Source: Candidatus Poribacteria bacterium
GTDB lineage: Bacteria > Poribacteria > WGA-4E > WGA-3G
Assembly (NCBI GenBank): GCA_022819945.1
Contig: JAJEGI010000182.1
Location: 1 to 37,287 of the forward strand
DNA length: 37,287 nucleotides
Direction of reading: 5' to 3'
Shown here: positions 1 through 7,650 of the stretch, piece by piece
Numbering within the stretch: position 1 is the first letter of the stretch
How the letters are laid out: each line of letters begins with the position of its first letter
Notes under the pieces: generated by a model
Databases searched by the model: none
What the model was told of the DNA's origin: nothing
Seen by the model: only the letters and a program-made list of their open reading frames with translations
Made by a program: the position numbers and the translations under genes

Positions 1-686
1 TGACTGACAGAGTCACCGAAAATTCATACATTTCAAACAGAACAAGTGAATCTGGACATATATTTCCGCTCTACTTATACCCAAATCCAGAGGAATTAGC
101 AATCTCATCAGAACGGTCACTCAATTTCAAACCCGCTTTCCTCACCGCACTTTCGGAAGCGTTTGAACTCCCACAGACCGCGCCCTTTAACCTACCGGAA
201 GGCGTTTCACCGGAGGATATCCTCGCCTACATCTACGCGGTACTCTACAGTCCAACCTATCGCCAACGCTATTACGAATTCCTGAAATACGACTTCCCAC
301 GCATCCCATTACCCCAAGATATCGAGCAATTCCGTACACTTGCAACATTAGGGCAGCGTTTAATTGACGCGCATCTCTTGAAAGATGAATCACGATCAGC
401 AGGAACACCAACATCGCATAAGTTTGAGGGTCAAGGTGACGGCATTATCGGCAGAGTCCGTTATCTGGATGGACAAGTATGGATCAATCCCGACCAGTAT
501 TTCACAGATGTCCCCGAGGAAGTATGGAAATATGAAATCGGCGCGTATCAAGTCTGTGAAAAGTGGCTAAAAGATCGGCGCGGCGAAGCATTAAGCCACG
601 CCGAAGTCCGCCAGTACCGTGCAATCTTGGTAGCTATTGCAGAAACACTCGCAGTTATGGCAGAGATTGATGTGATTTTGTGGTAG
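1..686 (+). CDS. Type ISP restriction-modification enzyme, C-terminal fragment (cut by window edge)
   Basis: The reading frame is open from the left edge to the TAG at 684-686, so the gene begins outside the window. About 227 residues are visible. They look like the C-terminal specificity (target-recognition) end of LlaBIII-like type ISP enzymes, single polypeptides that combine nuclease, translocase, methyltransferase and DNA recognition. Typical phrases are ISNRTSE near the start, FPLYLYP, YAVLYSPTYRQRYYEFLK, DFPRIPLP, YQVCEKWLKDRRG and a final ETLAVMAEID. The nuclease, helicase and methylase parts would lie upstream and cannot be assessed. An ATG at 378 is internal and is not the true start. 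The next genes are on the opposite strand, so this gene converges with them across an intergenic region of about 490 bp. Confidence 0.85.
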   Translation, partial: TDRVTENSYISNRTSESGHIFPLYLYPNPEELAISSERSLNFKPAFLTALSEAFELPQTAPFNLPEGVSPEDILAYIYAVLYSPTYRQRYYEFLKYDFPRIPLPQDIEQFRTLATLGQRLIDAHLLKDESRSAGTPTSHKFEGQGDGIIGRVRYLDGQVWINPDQYFTDVPEEVWKYEIGAYQVCEKWLKDRRGEALSHAEVRQYRAILVAIAETLAVMAEIDVILW

Positions 687-754
687 ATTGTCCGAATCAC
701 GGATTTATACGAATCAATTTTTAAAAAATAACCGTCTCGCCCCCAGGAGCGGTA

Positions 755-776
755 GGTTCGGTTTCCTAACCGAACC
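755..776. repeat. Short palindromic repeat with 9-bp arms
   Basis: GGTTCGGTT and AACCGAACC form perfect 9-bp arms around a 4-base TCCT loop. A second copy lies at 27131-27221, where the two arms are pushed about 70 bp apart by extra sequence. This suggests a dispersed element. The rest of the 687-1173 gap holds no convincing gene. Confidence 0.7.
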
Positions 777-990
777 GGATACTACGCGGAAACCTTGAAG
801 ACTTCAAAAATCCTCTTGAGTCCCGTAGGGTTTATTTGCTTGGGGTATTTGATAGGGTGTTTCTGCGTATTTCTTCAGTATCTATGTAGTACACGTGTGA
901 GTCAAAGTATTCAGCCCCATAGGGGCGGCATCTATGGAGACTAATACAAAACGCTATAAAAAATCGCTAATCTGAATGGATAGCCATAGC

Positions 991-1037
991 GAAACCCAAC
1001 ATCCAAACCCTGACAATGTGAGGATACGTTGGGTTTC
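991..1037. terminator. Inverted repeat between convergent genes, possible terminator
   Basis: GAAACCCAAC at 991-1000 pairs perfectly with GTTGGGTTTC at 1028-1037. A T-rich stretch, CGGTTTTTT, follows on the plus strand. The position between two convergent transcription units fits a terminator. The 27-base loop is long, so it may instead be a dispersed repeat; a related CAACCCAACCTACG motif follows near 1117. Confidence 0.4.
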
Positions 1038-1173
1038 ACTCGGTTTTTTGGTAATTTTAGGTTTTCAGTGAATTTGAAAGTTATCTGCTATGTGGAGTTT
1101 CAGTAATACGCCGTTCAACCCAACCTACGGATGAATCAAATCAATGTCTTAAAATCCGCTGCCTCAAACTCGC

Positions 1174-1392
1174 CTATGTCGTCGCTAACTTCCTTAAGGT
1201 AGAAATTTCTGCGCCAAATCTCCGTTCTAACGCCGATGCGAATATTTTGAATACTTCAATCTCTGTTTCGCCTTTTATGGGACCATCCGCAAGTTTCGAT
1301 ATTGTGTGTTTAATGCTTTCGTGGTCTTCTGTATTAATATTGATCGGTGAAACCTTGATCTGTTCGATGGTGTAAGTGTTTTCGTTAGTCAC
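1174..1392 (-). CDS. Small hypothetical protein, 72 aa, coupled to the split nuclease-like gene
   Basis: The start is a GTG at 1392-1390 that overlaps the TGA of the upstream reading frame (GTGA, 4 bp). This suggests translational coupling. The product is acidic to neutral and has no signal peptide or membrane segment; it looks like a short alpha/beta or helical domain (IKHTISKLADG, EIEVFKIFASALERRFG). I do not recognise the family. Because it sits directly behind a PD-(D/E)XK-like gene, it may act with that gene. The function is unknown. Confidence 0.5.
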   Translation of the reverse strand: MTNENTYTIEQIKVSPININTEDHESIKHTISKLADGPIKGETEIEVFKIFASALERRFGAEISTLRKLATT

Positions 1393-2009
1393 GCTATTAA
1401 CCTCCGTTTAGCAGTGGCTTTGAAGACAGAGTCAACTGCACCAAAAAGCGTCGGCAAATTAGCCAATGCGAAATCTGTTCTGTTTTGCGTAAAAGTATCG
1501 CCAATAAGCCGTCCAAACTGCCACAATGTTCCATCAGTAACAATACCATAGACAGGGAAACCCGCATCATCATTTATCTTCTGAGCAGCAACTAACTCCG
1601 CCAGACATTGTCCCCACCCTTGCTCAAAGTCGTTTTTCTTCGCCTCAACAAGGAGTATCAATGGGCTGCCGACAACCGTTTTGCCTAATTCAGATCAGGT
1701 AGAGATAAAATAGTCCGGTGTACCGTTCAAGACATCATCGTAGCCAATGGACTGTTTTATCCAGAGCGCGTATCGATCGGCGTAGGCTTTATAACTCTCC
1801 TTCAAGACAGGAAAGATAATCGCCTCACACCGTGCTGCTTCAGACGCAAAGACATTAATGTGTTCCCGTGTAAATTCAAAGTCGCGTAGGAATTCCGCTG
1901 AAGGGGTTGACGGTTCGGCTCTAACAAAGTCATCTTCAGCATACATGATTCTGAATTTCTCTTGGACTTCAGAGATCGTCTTGAAATCGCACGTTACACA
2001 TGGGGCCAC
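1389..2009 (-). pseudogene. PD-(D/E)XK nuclease-like gene interrupted by an in-frame TGA
   Basis: Two same-frame pieces (2009-1695 and 1694-1389) are separated by one TGA at codon 105 and together encode about 206 residues. The first piece carries GTPDYFIST and the second LILLVEAKK. Read through, they give a P-D-x(n)-E-A-K nuclease signature with D99, E122 and K124 split by the stop. GWGQCLAELVAAQ and PVYGIVTDGTLWQFGR are familiar from type I restriction-like conserved hypothetical proteins. The stop is TGATCTGAA; relatives I recall have CGA (Arg) there, which would be a single transition. The GTG start at 2009 is supported by AGGGAGAG about 8 bases upstream. It could be a true nonsense mutation or a base-calling error. 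A short second ORF overlaps its end. Confidence 0.7.
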
Positions 2010-2149
2010 GGTTTTCTCTCCCTATTCAATCTTATTTGATTGTAAACAGCGTTGGCAAACCAACGGATGACACGGATTTCGCGGACTACTTGTATTCACT
2101 ACTGCGCTGTTCGTCTGAAGGACGTTCTTGGATGACAGGAATGACATAT

Positions 2150-3265
2150 TCAATCTGCCCCGTAGAAGTATTCTTGCTCTAACCCGTTCAGGACTGGCTT
2201 GAACGCTCTCATAATGCAGTAGAGATAAATTGGGTTGAGAATCTCACACATCCCATCAACCCCTTCTTTAATGACACCATAGGTAGCGAGTTCACTGATA
2301 ATGTCATCGTCAAGATTGAAGTCTACGCCTTCATCACGCGCCATAATACGCATCAGAACGCTTCCAAATCTCGGATTCCTACGGATATTGGTTGTGAGAT
2401 GCTTAATATTGGTATTCTGTCCACGAAGGAGCTGCGTGTGTGCGTTCAAAAAGTGCGCCATCGTAATCGGCTCGGTTTTCGGAATGTCCAAGGTCTCTGT
2501 GAGTATCGCGGCGAAGTGATTGACAAGCACAGGTTGCCCCGCAGTTTGCTTGTGAATGGATGCAACGACTTCTTCCGCAAAGGCCTGACCCACCGCTTCG
2601 GTATACTGTCCAAGCAGTTCACACACCTGTTCAAAGGTGAAATTCGGCAAGTTGAACTCATCCTGGATATTGAAAGGCGAGACAGAGCGATCATAACTGA
2701 GTTGTGTAATACTTTTGATACCGATGATACTCACGCTGTGAGGGCACCGATTCTCGTCAGCAAGATAAATACGGCGGAGTGAATGTAGAAAACCTTTGAG
2801 TGCCTCGCGCGGGATAGCGTCAAACTCGTCAATGATGAGAACAACTCTATGGTCCGGTAGGAAACTATCGAAATGTGTAAAGAACCTTCGCATTGAAACG
2901 TGGTCGGTGAGTGCCGTATTTTCTAAAAATTGGATGAGTGCTTTGGGGGGAACTTCTTCTCGCTTCTGAAAAACGTTTTCTATTTCTTCACGAATATCTT
3001 CGTAAAGGTTAGCGTAAAATTCGGAAGCGGTAGAGTCTTCGTACTCCTCAAAATTCAATTGGATTGGAAAGTAGTTGGGCTCTTCGGTGGTAAGTGTGTC
3101 GAGTGCCAGTCGAAAGAAGGTTGTCTTGCCCGTCTGTCGCGGTGCGAAGAGGACAATATAGCGTCCTTCTTTGACGCGTTTGATGAATTCTGTTTTCTCC
3201 TCGGTGCGTGGGACGACGTAGTGTCGGCTCGGATACACGCGACCTTGTGTTCCAAAGGTTCTCAT
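2150..3265 (-). CDS. AAA-like P-loop ATPase, 371 aa
   Basis: The P-loop motif APRQTGKTTFFR lies near residues 41-52 (Walker A) and VVLIIDEFDAI near 141-151 (Walker B). The Walker A lysine and Walker B aspartate are both present. The N-terminal phrase YVVPRTEEKTEFIKRVKEG and the C-terminal winged-helix-like part resemble the AAA-like/AAA_35 ATPases of cyanobacteria and other accessory-rich genomes. The cellular role of these proteins is unclear. The ATG at 3265 overlaps the stop of the upstream Uma2 gene (ATGA), so the two are probably one translational unit. A defence or mobile-element role is possible from the neighbourhood, but the sequence does not show it directly. There is no transmembrane segment. 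Confidence 0.8.
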   Translation of the reverse strand: MRTFGTQGRVYPSRHYVVPRTEEKTEFIKRVKEGRYIVLFAPRQTGKTTFFRLALDTLTTEEPNYFPIQLNFEEYEDSTASEFYANLYEDIREEIENVFQKREEVPPKALIQFLENTALTDHVSMRRFFTHFDSFLPDHRVVLIIDEFDAIPREALKGFLHSLRRIYLADENRCPHSVSIIGIKSITQLSYDRSVSPFNIQDEFNLPNFTFEQVCELLGQYTEAVGQAFAEEVVASIHKQTAGQPVLVNHFAAILTETLDIPKTEPITMAHFLNAHTQLLRGQNTNIKHLTTNIRRNPRFGSVLMRIMARDEGVDFNLDDDIISELATYGVIKEGVDGMCEILNPIYLYCIMRAFKPVLNGLEQEYFYGAD

Positions 3266-3831
3266 AATGTAACACGTCTATAGATGTCTTGCAGCGGCAA
3301 TGTGCAGTTGATGGAAATAAGCGGTAGCACGTCCGTAAGTTCACGGAATTCTGTTGGAATCCACTCCGTTTCTCGGCGGAGATAATGTTCAACACGGACG
3401 CTATCTTGTGAAATAAGGATGTATTCTTGCAAGGATGTCAGCTGCCGATAACGATCAAATTTTTCACCTCGGTCATCGGTTTCGGTTGAAGGTGAAAGTA
3501 CCTCTACAACAATGATCGGGTTGAGGAGCGTGTCAAAAACATCGTCTTCAAAGCGAAGCTCATTGCAGGCAACAACCACATCTGGGTAAAAATAGGATGC
3601 CGTCGTGCCAGCCTTGACGCGCATATCGCCGATGAAAGCTTCACATTCAGTACCGACCAATTGGTTGGAAATCGCATTAAATACATCCCCTGTAATGCGA
3701 TTGTGGGCGCGACTTGCACCAGACATCGCAACTATTTCTCCTTTGATGAACTCGTTTTTGAAGGGTGCCTTGCGCTCAAAAGTGATATAGTCTTCGGGGG
3801 TTAGGCGAGTTTGTACTGCAGCAGATGCCAT
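3262..3831 (-). CDS. Uma2 family (DUF820) PD-(D/E)XK nuclease, 189 aa
   Basis: The sequence matches the Uma2/DUF820 restriction-endonuclease-like fold. It has the N-terminal LTPEDYITFER, then GEIVAMSGAS..HN, the acidic PDVVVACNE (motif II) and IIVVEVLSPST (motif III), followed by RGEKFDRYRQLTSLQEYILI. An ATG at 3888 would add 19 residues, but the start at 3831 is preferred because GGAGGG sits 6 bases upstream and the family begins here. Its stop overlaps the AAA-like gene start by 4 bp (ATGA). Uma2 genes are greatly expanded in cyanobacteria and similar genomes, and their biological role is unsettled. A good promoter lies just upstream. Confidence 0.88.
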   Translation of the reverse strand: MASAAVQTRLTPEDYITFERKAPFKNEFIKGEIVAMSGASRAHNRITGDVFNAISNQLVGTECEAFIGDMRVKAGTTASYFYPDVVVACNELRFEDDVFDTLLNPIIVVEVLSPSTETDDRGEKFDRYRQLTSLQEYILISQDSVRVEHYLRRETEWIPTEFRELTDVLPLISINCTLPLQDIYRRVTL

Positions 3832-3859
3832 AATTCCCTCCATAATCAATTTAAATAGA

Positions 3860-3888
3860 ATTATACCACAGATCAGCGGTAAAATCAA
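3860..3888 (-). promoter_or_regulatory. Sigma-70-type promoter for the Uma2-AAA pair
   Basis: On the minus strand, TTGATT (3888-3883) is followed after 17 bases by a perfect TATAAT (3865-3860). Transcription would start near 3853, about 20 bases before the Uma2 start codon at 3831. Confidence 0.6.
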
Positions 3889-3962
3889 AGTGATCCCATC
3901 CTATAATTTCCAATTCAAAAAAACGCTGTCTATAATCCTGTAAACCTCTTGAATCCCATAAA

Positions 3963-5426
3963 TCACAGTTCAGAGTCCAACGGAAACAGAGGTCGCCTAA
4001 CATCGTGATATTCAAAATGCAACGGGTTCACCGCCGTCAACCCCGGTGTATCCACCTCGATAATCTGCCCCGCAATCGGCTCATAAGCAGCACGGTAGGC
4101 GACCGCAGCTTTGACAACAATCATCCGCATCTCCGACGGATTGATACCGAGACTCAACAACTGCTGGAGACTAAACGGCGTTTGCCGTCGACTCGTCAGC
4201 ACGACGAGAGAATCCCCCACAGCCACGACAGTCGTTAACCCTTGATCGTGGTATCGCTGCCCGCCGTGTCGTGGCTCTGTCTCCTCATAGCGACCATCGT
4301 GGATGAGACGCACTTTGCCCTGAATTGCAACAGGATCGCCATGCATACTGCCCGCTTTCCCACCGACGTTTAAGGCGACATCCGCACCGATACCCGCCTG
4401 AACACAGGTTTGCACACCCTCTGGATCGCAGAGCACAACCACGAACCCCGATGCGCCTTGCCGTTGCAACTCCGCTAACACGAAAGTACTATCTCCCGGT
4501 GAACCGCCACCGATGTTGTCCCCCATCTCCACAAGGATCACCGGATGCTGTTCAGATGCAATGGTTTGCGCAACGGCTTGCACTGCATCGGGCAAATCAA
4601 TTGTGAGCTGCTCGTGGATACCCCACAACATATCGGACAGTTGATCGGCTTCCGTCTGTGCAAGTTGTGGGTTATTGTCCGTGACGACGACAAAGGAGGG
4701 TCCAACTTCATGGACATCGGCATACGGATACCCCAACGCGATGTTCGCGACAAGCACTTCGGGACGCGTTTCGAGTTGCTTCGCTGCCGTGAGAATCGGT
4801 TCCATCGGCGGTACGCTGGTGTTGTGATAGAGGATATTCAGAATCATCGGTGGTTTGACGAGTGCTTGTGTCGGCGTAACTTCGTCCGCGAGGATCCGCA
4901 TCATGAGTTCTGCTGCCTGCAGCCCGCGTTGGCGTTGATCGATGTGTGGTGTTGTCTTGTAAATTACGAGAGCCGTCGATTCAGCGACCATCTGCTCGGA
5001 GACGTTGGCGTGTTGGTCAAGCGTAACGACAATCGGCAAATCTCGTCCGAAGGTCTCTCGAAGTCGGCGCAACACCTCTCCATCGCCATCGGGGTAACTT
5101 TCCACGACCAGTGCACCGTGGAGTGCAAGGAGCAGCCCTTCATATTTGGGTGCAGCTTTGAGGTGCTGGATGAGCATCTCAGTGAACCGGTCGAAAGCGT
5201 CATCCGTTACGCGGCCTGCAGGCGTCGCCGAAGTCATGAACATCGGATAAGCCGTATAACCGTATTCCGTTGCGCCCTGAATAAACCCGCCTATTTCGTG
5301 ATGTGCCTCTCCCCAGACTTTGCGTATATTGCCCGCATGGACCTGAGAGAACGCAGCGAAATCGGTAGGTGTCTCACTGAATGTATTCGATTCGTGCATG
5401 ATACCGCCGATAGCAAGTGTTTTCAT
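3963..5426 (-). CDS. M81 family metallopeptidase (MlrC/microcystinase C-like), 487 aa
   Basis: The N-terminus MKTLAIGGIMHESNTFSE is the family's signature, with H and E as likely metal ligands. Further M81/DUF1485 motifs follow: LLLALHGALVVES, DGDGE, TLDQHANVSEQM, YKTTPHIDQRQRG, and in the second half ILVEMGDNIGGGSPGDST. The length is normal for the family (about 490). MlrC-type enzymes are zinc peptidases, named for degrading linearised microcystin, but most family members act on unknown small peptides or amide compounds. The gene starts only 20 bp from the end of the IsrB-type mobile element, so its original upstream region has been displaced. The only ribosome-binding candidate is a weak GAAGAT. 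Confidence 0.88.
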   Translation of the reverse strand: MKTLAIGGIMHESNTFSETPTDFAAFSQVHAGNIRKVWGEAHHEIGGFIQGATEYGYTAYPMFMTSATPAGRVTDDAFDRFTEMLIQHLKAAPKYEGLLLALHGALVVESYPDGDGEVLRRLRETFGRDLPIVVTLDQHANVSEQMVAESTALVIYKTTPHIDQRQRGLQAAELMMRILADEVTPTQALVKPPMILNILYHNTSVPPMEPILTAAKQLETRPEVLVANIALGYPYADVHEVGPSFVVVTDNNPQLAQTEADQLSDMLWGIHEQLTIDLPDAVQAVAQTIASEQHPVILVEMGDNIGGGSPGDSTFVLAELQRQGASGFVVVLCDPEGVQTCVQAGIGADVALNVGGKAGSMHGDPVAIQGKVRLIHDGRYEETEPRHGGQRYHDQGLTTVVAVGDSLVVLTSRRQTPFSLQQLLSLGINPSEMRMIVVKAAVAYRAAYEPIAGQIIEVDTPGLTAVNPLHFEYHDVRRPLFPLDSEL

Positions 5427-5445
5427 CTAATCTTCGGGCAGTAAA

Positions 5446-5465
5446 CCCAATGCTTTAGCGTTGGG
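5446..5465. repeat. Right-end hairpin of the IsrB element
   Basis: CCCAATGC and GCGTTGGG pair around a TTTA loop with one G.T wobble. The TAA stop of the nuclease gene (5457-5455 on the minus strand) falls in the loop. The hairpin ends 20 bases before the M81 start codon. Confidence 0.7.
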
Positions 5466-6478
5466 AGGAATGCCCGCTCCTATAATTGAAATTAAGACGC
5501 GTGAGCACCGTAAAATCACGGGCTTTCGCATTTTGGCACAAGCGTTGACCTTCCAAAGAATACAACGCTATCCCCTGTTGACCAAAGCCACTGATACGCG
5601 TTAGACCATACTTGAGGTGTCTCACTAAGGTGTTCTTTACCAATCCATACCAAGTCGTGCCACCATAGCGGGGTCTTTTCCCGCCTTTCTGTGGGTTCTG
5701 CCTATGGAGTTCACGCCGGCGTATCGGGATAGGCGATAGACAGAAGATGTCTGTGTTATCTACAACACCCTCACCCCCCAACGACATGGTAAGCCAGACA
5801 CCAAGCATCTACGCAATGTGCCTCAAAGGTTTCAGCGAGTTTCTTGGAAGACTTCTTGAGACCGAACCTATCCCGAATCTCTTTGGTCTCCCATCCTTGA
5901 AGTGTTAGCAGGTGCCACCGTTTTTCTATTTGAGTATAGAACCATTGCTTGCCAACTTCAAGTGGGCTAAAAGAGGTGTTCCACTTCTTCGCGTGTGCTA
6001 TCGTTGGTGCTTTGATGTCCTCTACACATACATGGGTGATTGGAAACATTTGACGCAACCAATCAAGGATCCGAAGTTTCCAATCCCATCTCGCACGCGT
6101 GCCAGCAGGGATACGGACCTTGTTCGCCATACGGTTGGTTCTCTGCTTTCGGTTCGGACATTTACGAGAACGCCTACCTCTCCGCAACTCGCGACGCTTT
6201 TCAACTTTCTTACCGACTTTGCTGTGAGCATCGGCTTGCACATTCAAGTAGGTATGTCTTTCTGATTTTACGCTAAAACCTTCCTTTTTGCTACCGGGGT
6301 CAATACCGACAGCAATCTCTTGGGTGTCTCTATCAGAGGGTTCTTTGTTGAGACGGATACAATATATGCCGTTATTCCAATAAGGTGTTGCTTCGCCACG
6401 GTTGATAAGTTTTCTTGCGCGTGCGGCGTGCATAGGCATCAGTTGCTGTCCATCTTTTGTTTTTACAGGCACAAACAT
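5455..6478 (-). CDS. isrB: IsrB-like (HNH-less IscB relative) RNA-guided nuclease, frameshifted
   Basis: Starting at ATG 6478 (AAGGGAG upstream), the protein opens with a PLMP-type domain (LMPMHAARARKLI, residues 13-25). RuvC-I follows at GIDPGSK (D60), then an arginine-rich bridge helix RRELRRGRRSRK (95-106), RuvC-II at VEDI (E153) and RuvC-III at HCVDA (H221, D224). Only about 65 residues separate RuvC-II from RuvC-III, so there is no HNH domain; this matches IsrB rather than IscB. The frame stops at TGA 5773-5771 just after a G6 run (5779-5774). Shifting one base continues for about 105 residues with RRRELHRQNPQKGG, RYGGT and a final TAA at 5455. The combined length of about 340 matches IsrB. 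An upstream ATG at 6526 exists but lies inside the leader RNA. Activity depends on whether the frameshift is real. Confidence 0.78.
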
Positions 6479-6480
6479 AA

Positions 6481-6684
6481 GTTTGTCTTCTCCCTTACGG
6501 GGTATATGTTGCCCCTTCGAGATCACGTCCGAGAGCGGATATAGACTTGGGGAGCATCCATACCGTCTTGGGGTGTGCCACCACCAGGGACGCGATATTT
6601 TACTCTAGAAAACCGTTTAACTTGTGGGTCCCCGTGTGGCTACGGATATTCACAAGCCCAAGCCTTTAGGCTTGGGTAGTTGAC
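6481..6684 (-). ncRNA. HEARO/omega-RNA-like guide scaffold upstream of isrB
   Basis: The roughly 200-base leader (read from 6684 down) opens with the left-end hairpin. A CTTGTG/CACAAG helix follows, enclosing a CCGT/ACGG stem. ATCGCGTCC and GGACGTGAT then form a 9-bp long-range helix (one G.U), and a GGGG/CCCC hairpin lies just before the ribosome-binding site. The order and sequence resemble the HEARO RNA described upstream of HNH/IscB-type genes, as I recall it. By analogy with IscB, the guide would be the 15-20 bases just 5' of the scaffold, that is, flanking chromosomal sequence at about 6685-6704. Structure and guide position are inferred. Confidence 0.68.
6657..6676. repeat. Left-end hairpin of the IsrB element
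   Basis: CCCAAGCC and GGCTTGGG are perfect 8-bp arms around a TTTA loop, the same loop and outer CCCAA/TTGGG pairs as at 5446-5465. It forms the 5' hairpin of the omega-RNA-like leader. Confidence 0.75.
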
Positions 6685-6696
6685 AATATTTTCCTT

Positions 6697-6834
6697 GTAG
6701 TTGTCAGTTAAGCATGTTGTATTTGCGAACGTTTTCTTGCCTAAAAATCTCTTAAAGGGTAATCGTAGCGGTTATAGGTTACAAAACAACTTCGTTCAAT
6801 CAATAACCTCTTAACTGATAACTGATAACTGAGT
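6697..6834. repeat. Heptad-type dispersed repeat (copy a)
   Basis: The segment begins with AGTTGTCAGTTAAG, contains GGTTATAGGTTAC and ends with CCTCTTAACTGATAACTGAT. The AACTGAT unit recurs with a 7-base period. Related copies lie near 8730, 9900, 11545, 12840, 15900, 22840 and 34300. Confidence 0.6.
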
Positions 6835-6851
6835 ACTATTATAAAAATCCC

Positions 6852-6880
6852 TTGACGTTACACTCGAAATAGTGTATCAT
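6852..6880 (+). promoter_or_regulatory. Sigma-70-type promoter upstream of the HD-domain gene
   Basis: TTGACG (6852-6857) and TATCAT (6875-6880) are separated by exactly 17 bases. Transcription would start near 6887, leaving a leader of about 60 bases before the ATG at 6949. Confidence 0.6.
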
Positions 6881-6948
6881 TTAATAATGTTTAAGTCTCT
6901 AATTTTCTACCAAAGGTTTGGTCTGTAGGACCTGTATTTTACAGAAGT

Positions 6949-7650
6949 ATGACGCAGAACGGTACCGGGAAAAACCAGATCGAAGAAGCAATAGAAGTCG
7001 CTGCCGAAGCCCACCAAGGGCAATACCGGAAAGGCACCGATACGCCTTACATCACACACCCTTACGCCGTCGGACTCATCTTAATGGAAGCCGGATGTAC
7101 TGAGGCAGTGATTATCGCAGGCATCTTGCACGATACGGTTGAGGACACAGATCTGACGTTGGAATTCATTCGGGAACGTTTTGGTGAAGACATCGCAAAT
7201 ATCGTTGACGGCTGTTCGGAAAACAAAGCGTTGCGGTGGCGCGCCCGGAAAACCGAACGGATTGAGGCGTTAAAAACCGCCAGTCCCGAAATCTGCACTG
7301 TGACCTGTGCCGACAAACTCCACAACCTACGGACCATCATTTCAGAATACGATCTCATCGGTGACGCTGTCTGGGATCGGTTTCACGGCGGTGTCGAAGA
7401 CCAAGCGTGGTATTATCGGAGTATCCTCGGTGCAATCGCAGACCGAGATACCACTTTACAAAAAAGGGTAGAATGTGCTACACTAACGACGCATGATAAC
7501 AGTGCGCGTGCCACATCCGATACCAAAAACACCGCACCTGACACCAGTGCTGCTCCAGAGACACCCGCAGCAGTAAATGCTGTAAACCCTCAACTCTTGC
7601 GACAGTTCCAGCAGGCTGTAGCCTATCTATTTCAAGGAAGGACGCTATGA
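6949..7650 (+). CDS. HD-domain protein, (p)ppGpp hydrolase-like (RelA/SpoT HD, MESH1-type), 233 aa
   Basis: The HD fold typical of single-domain (p)ppGpp hydrolases is clear: AAEAHQGQYRKGTDTPYITHP (H37), ILHDTVEDTDLT (H61, D62, E65, D66), RFGEDIANIVDG and TCADKLHNLRTI (D122). No synthetase domain follows, so the likely role is hydrolysis of guanosine tetra/pentaphosphate or a related nucleotide. Residues from about 165 form a Thr/Ala/Pro-rich linker and a short helical tail, longer than the minimal family length. The ATG at 6949 has no strong Shine-Dalgarno sequence (only AGAAG). Its stop overlaps the next gene start by 4 bases (ATGA), so the two are coupled. A good promoter lies about 70 bases upstream. 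Confidence 0.82.
   Translation: MTQNGTGKNQIEEAIEVAAEAHQGQYRKGTDTPYITHPYAVGLILMEAGCTEAVIIAGILHDTVEDTDLTLEFIRERFGEDIANIVDGCSENKALRWRARKTERIEALKTASPEICTVTCADKLHNLRTIISEYDLIGDAVWDRFHGGVEDQAWYYRSILGAIADRDTTLQKRVECATLTTHDNSARATSDTKNTAPDTSAAPETPAAVNAVNPQLLRQFQQAVAYLFQGRTL

Larger units (their letters stand above)
5442..6684 (-). mobile_element. IS200/IS605-type non-autonomous element carrying an IsrB-like nuclease and omega-RNA
   Basis: Both ends carry an 8-bp hairpin with the same design, CCCAA-nnn-TTTA-nnn-TTGGG on the plus strand. One is at 5446-5465 (one G.T wobble) and one at 6657-6676 (perfect). Subterminal hairpins of this kind are what IS200/IS605 TnpA transposases recognise. Between them lie one nuclease gene and a structured leader RNA; there is no tnpA, so the element would need to be moved in trans. 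On the minus strand the left end is flanked by TCAAC and the right end finishes in TTTAC, similar to the pentanucleotide sites of this family. Exact boundaries are inferred to within a few bases. Confidence 0.72.

Noticed and set aside
1695..1697. The TGA in the PD-(D/E)XK gene as a selenocysteine codon, given that the organism seems to use Sec
   Set aside because: The position falls between nuclease motifs where relatives appear to carry Arg, there is no redox context and no evident SECIS-like hairpin; nonsense mutation or error is simpler.
2052..2065. Small GTTGG/CCAAC hairpin downstream of the AAA-like gene as a terminator
   Set aside because: It has a five- or six-base stem and no T-run on the minus strand; too weak to call.
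4545..5444. Plus-strand open frame of 299 codons opposite the M81 gene
   Set aside because: It is antisense to a gene with clear family motifs, is Cys/Arg-rich with no recognisable domain, and has no ribosome-binding site; it is a shadow frame.
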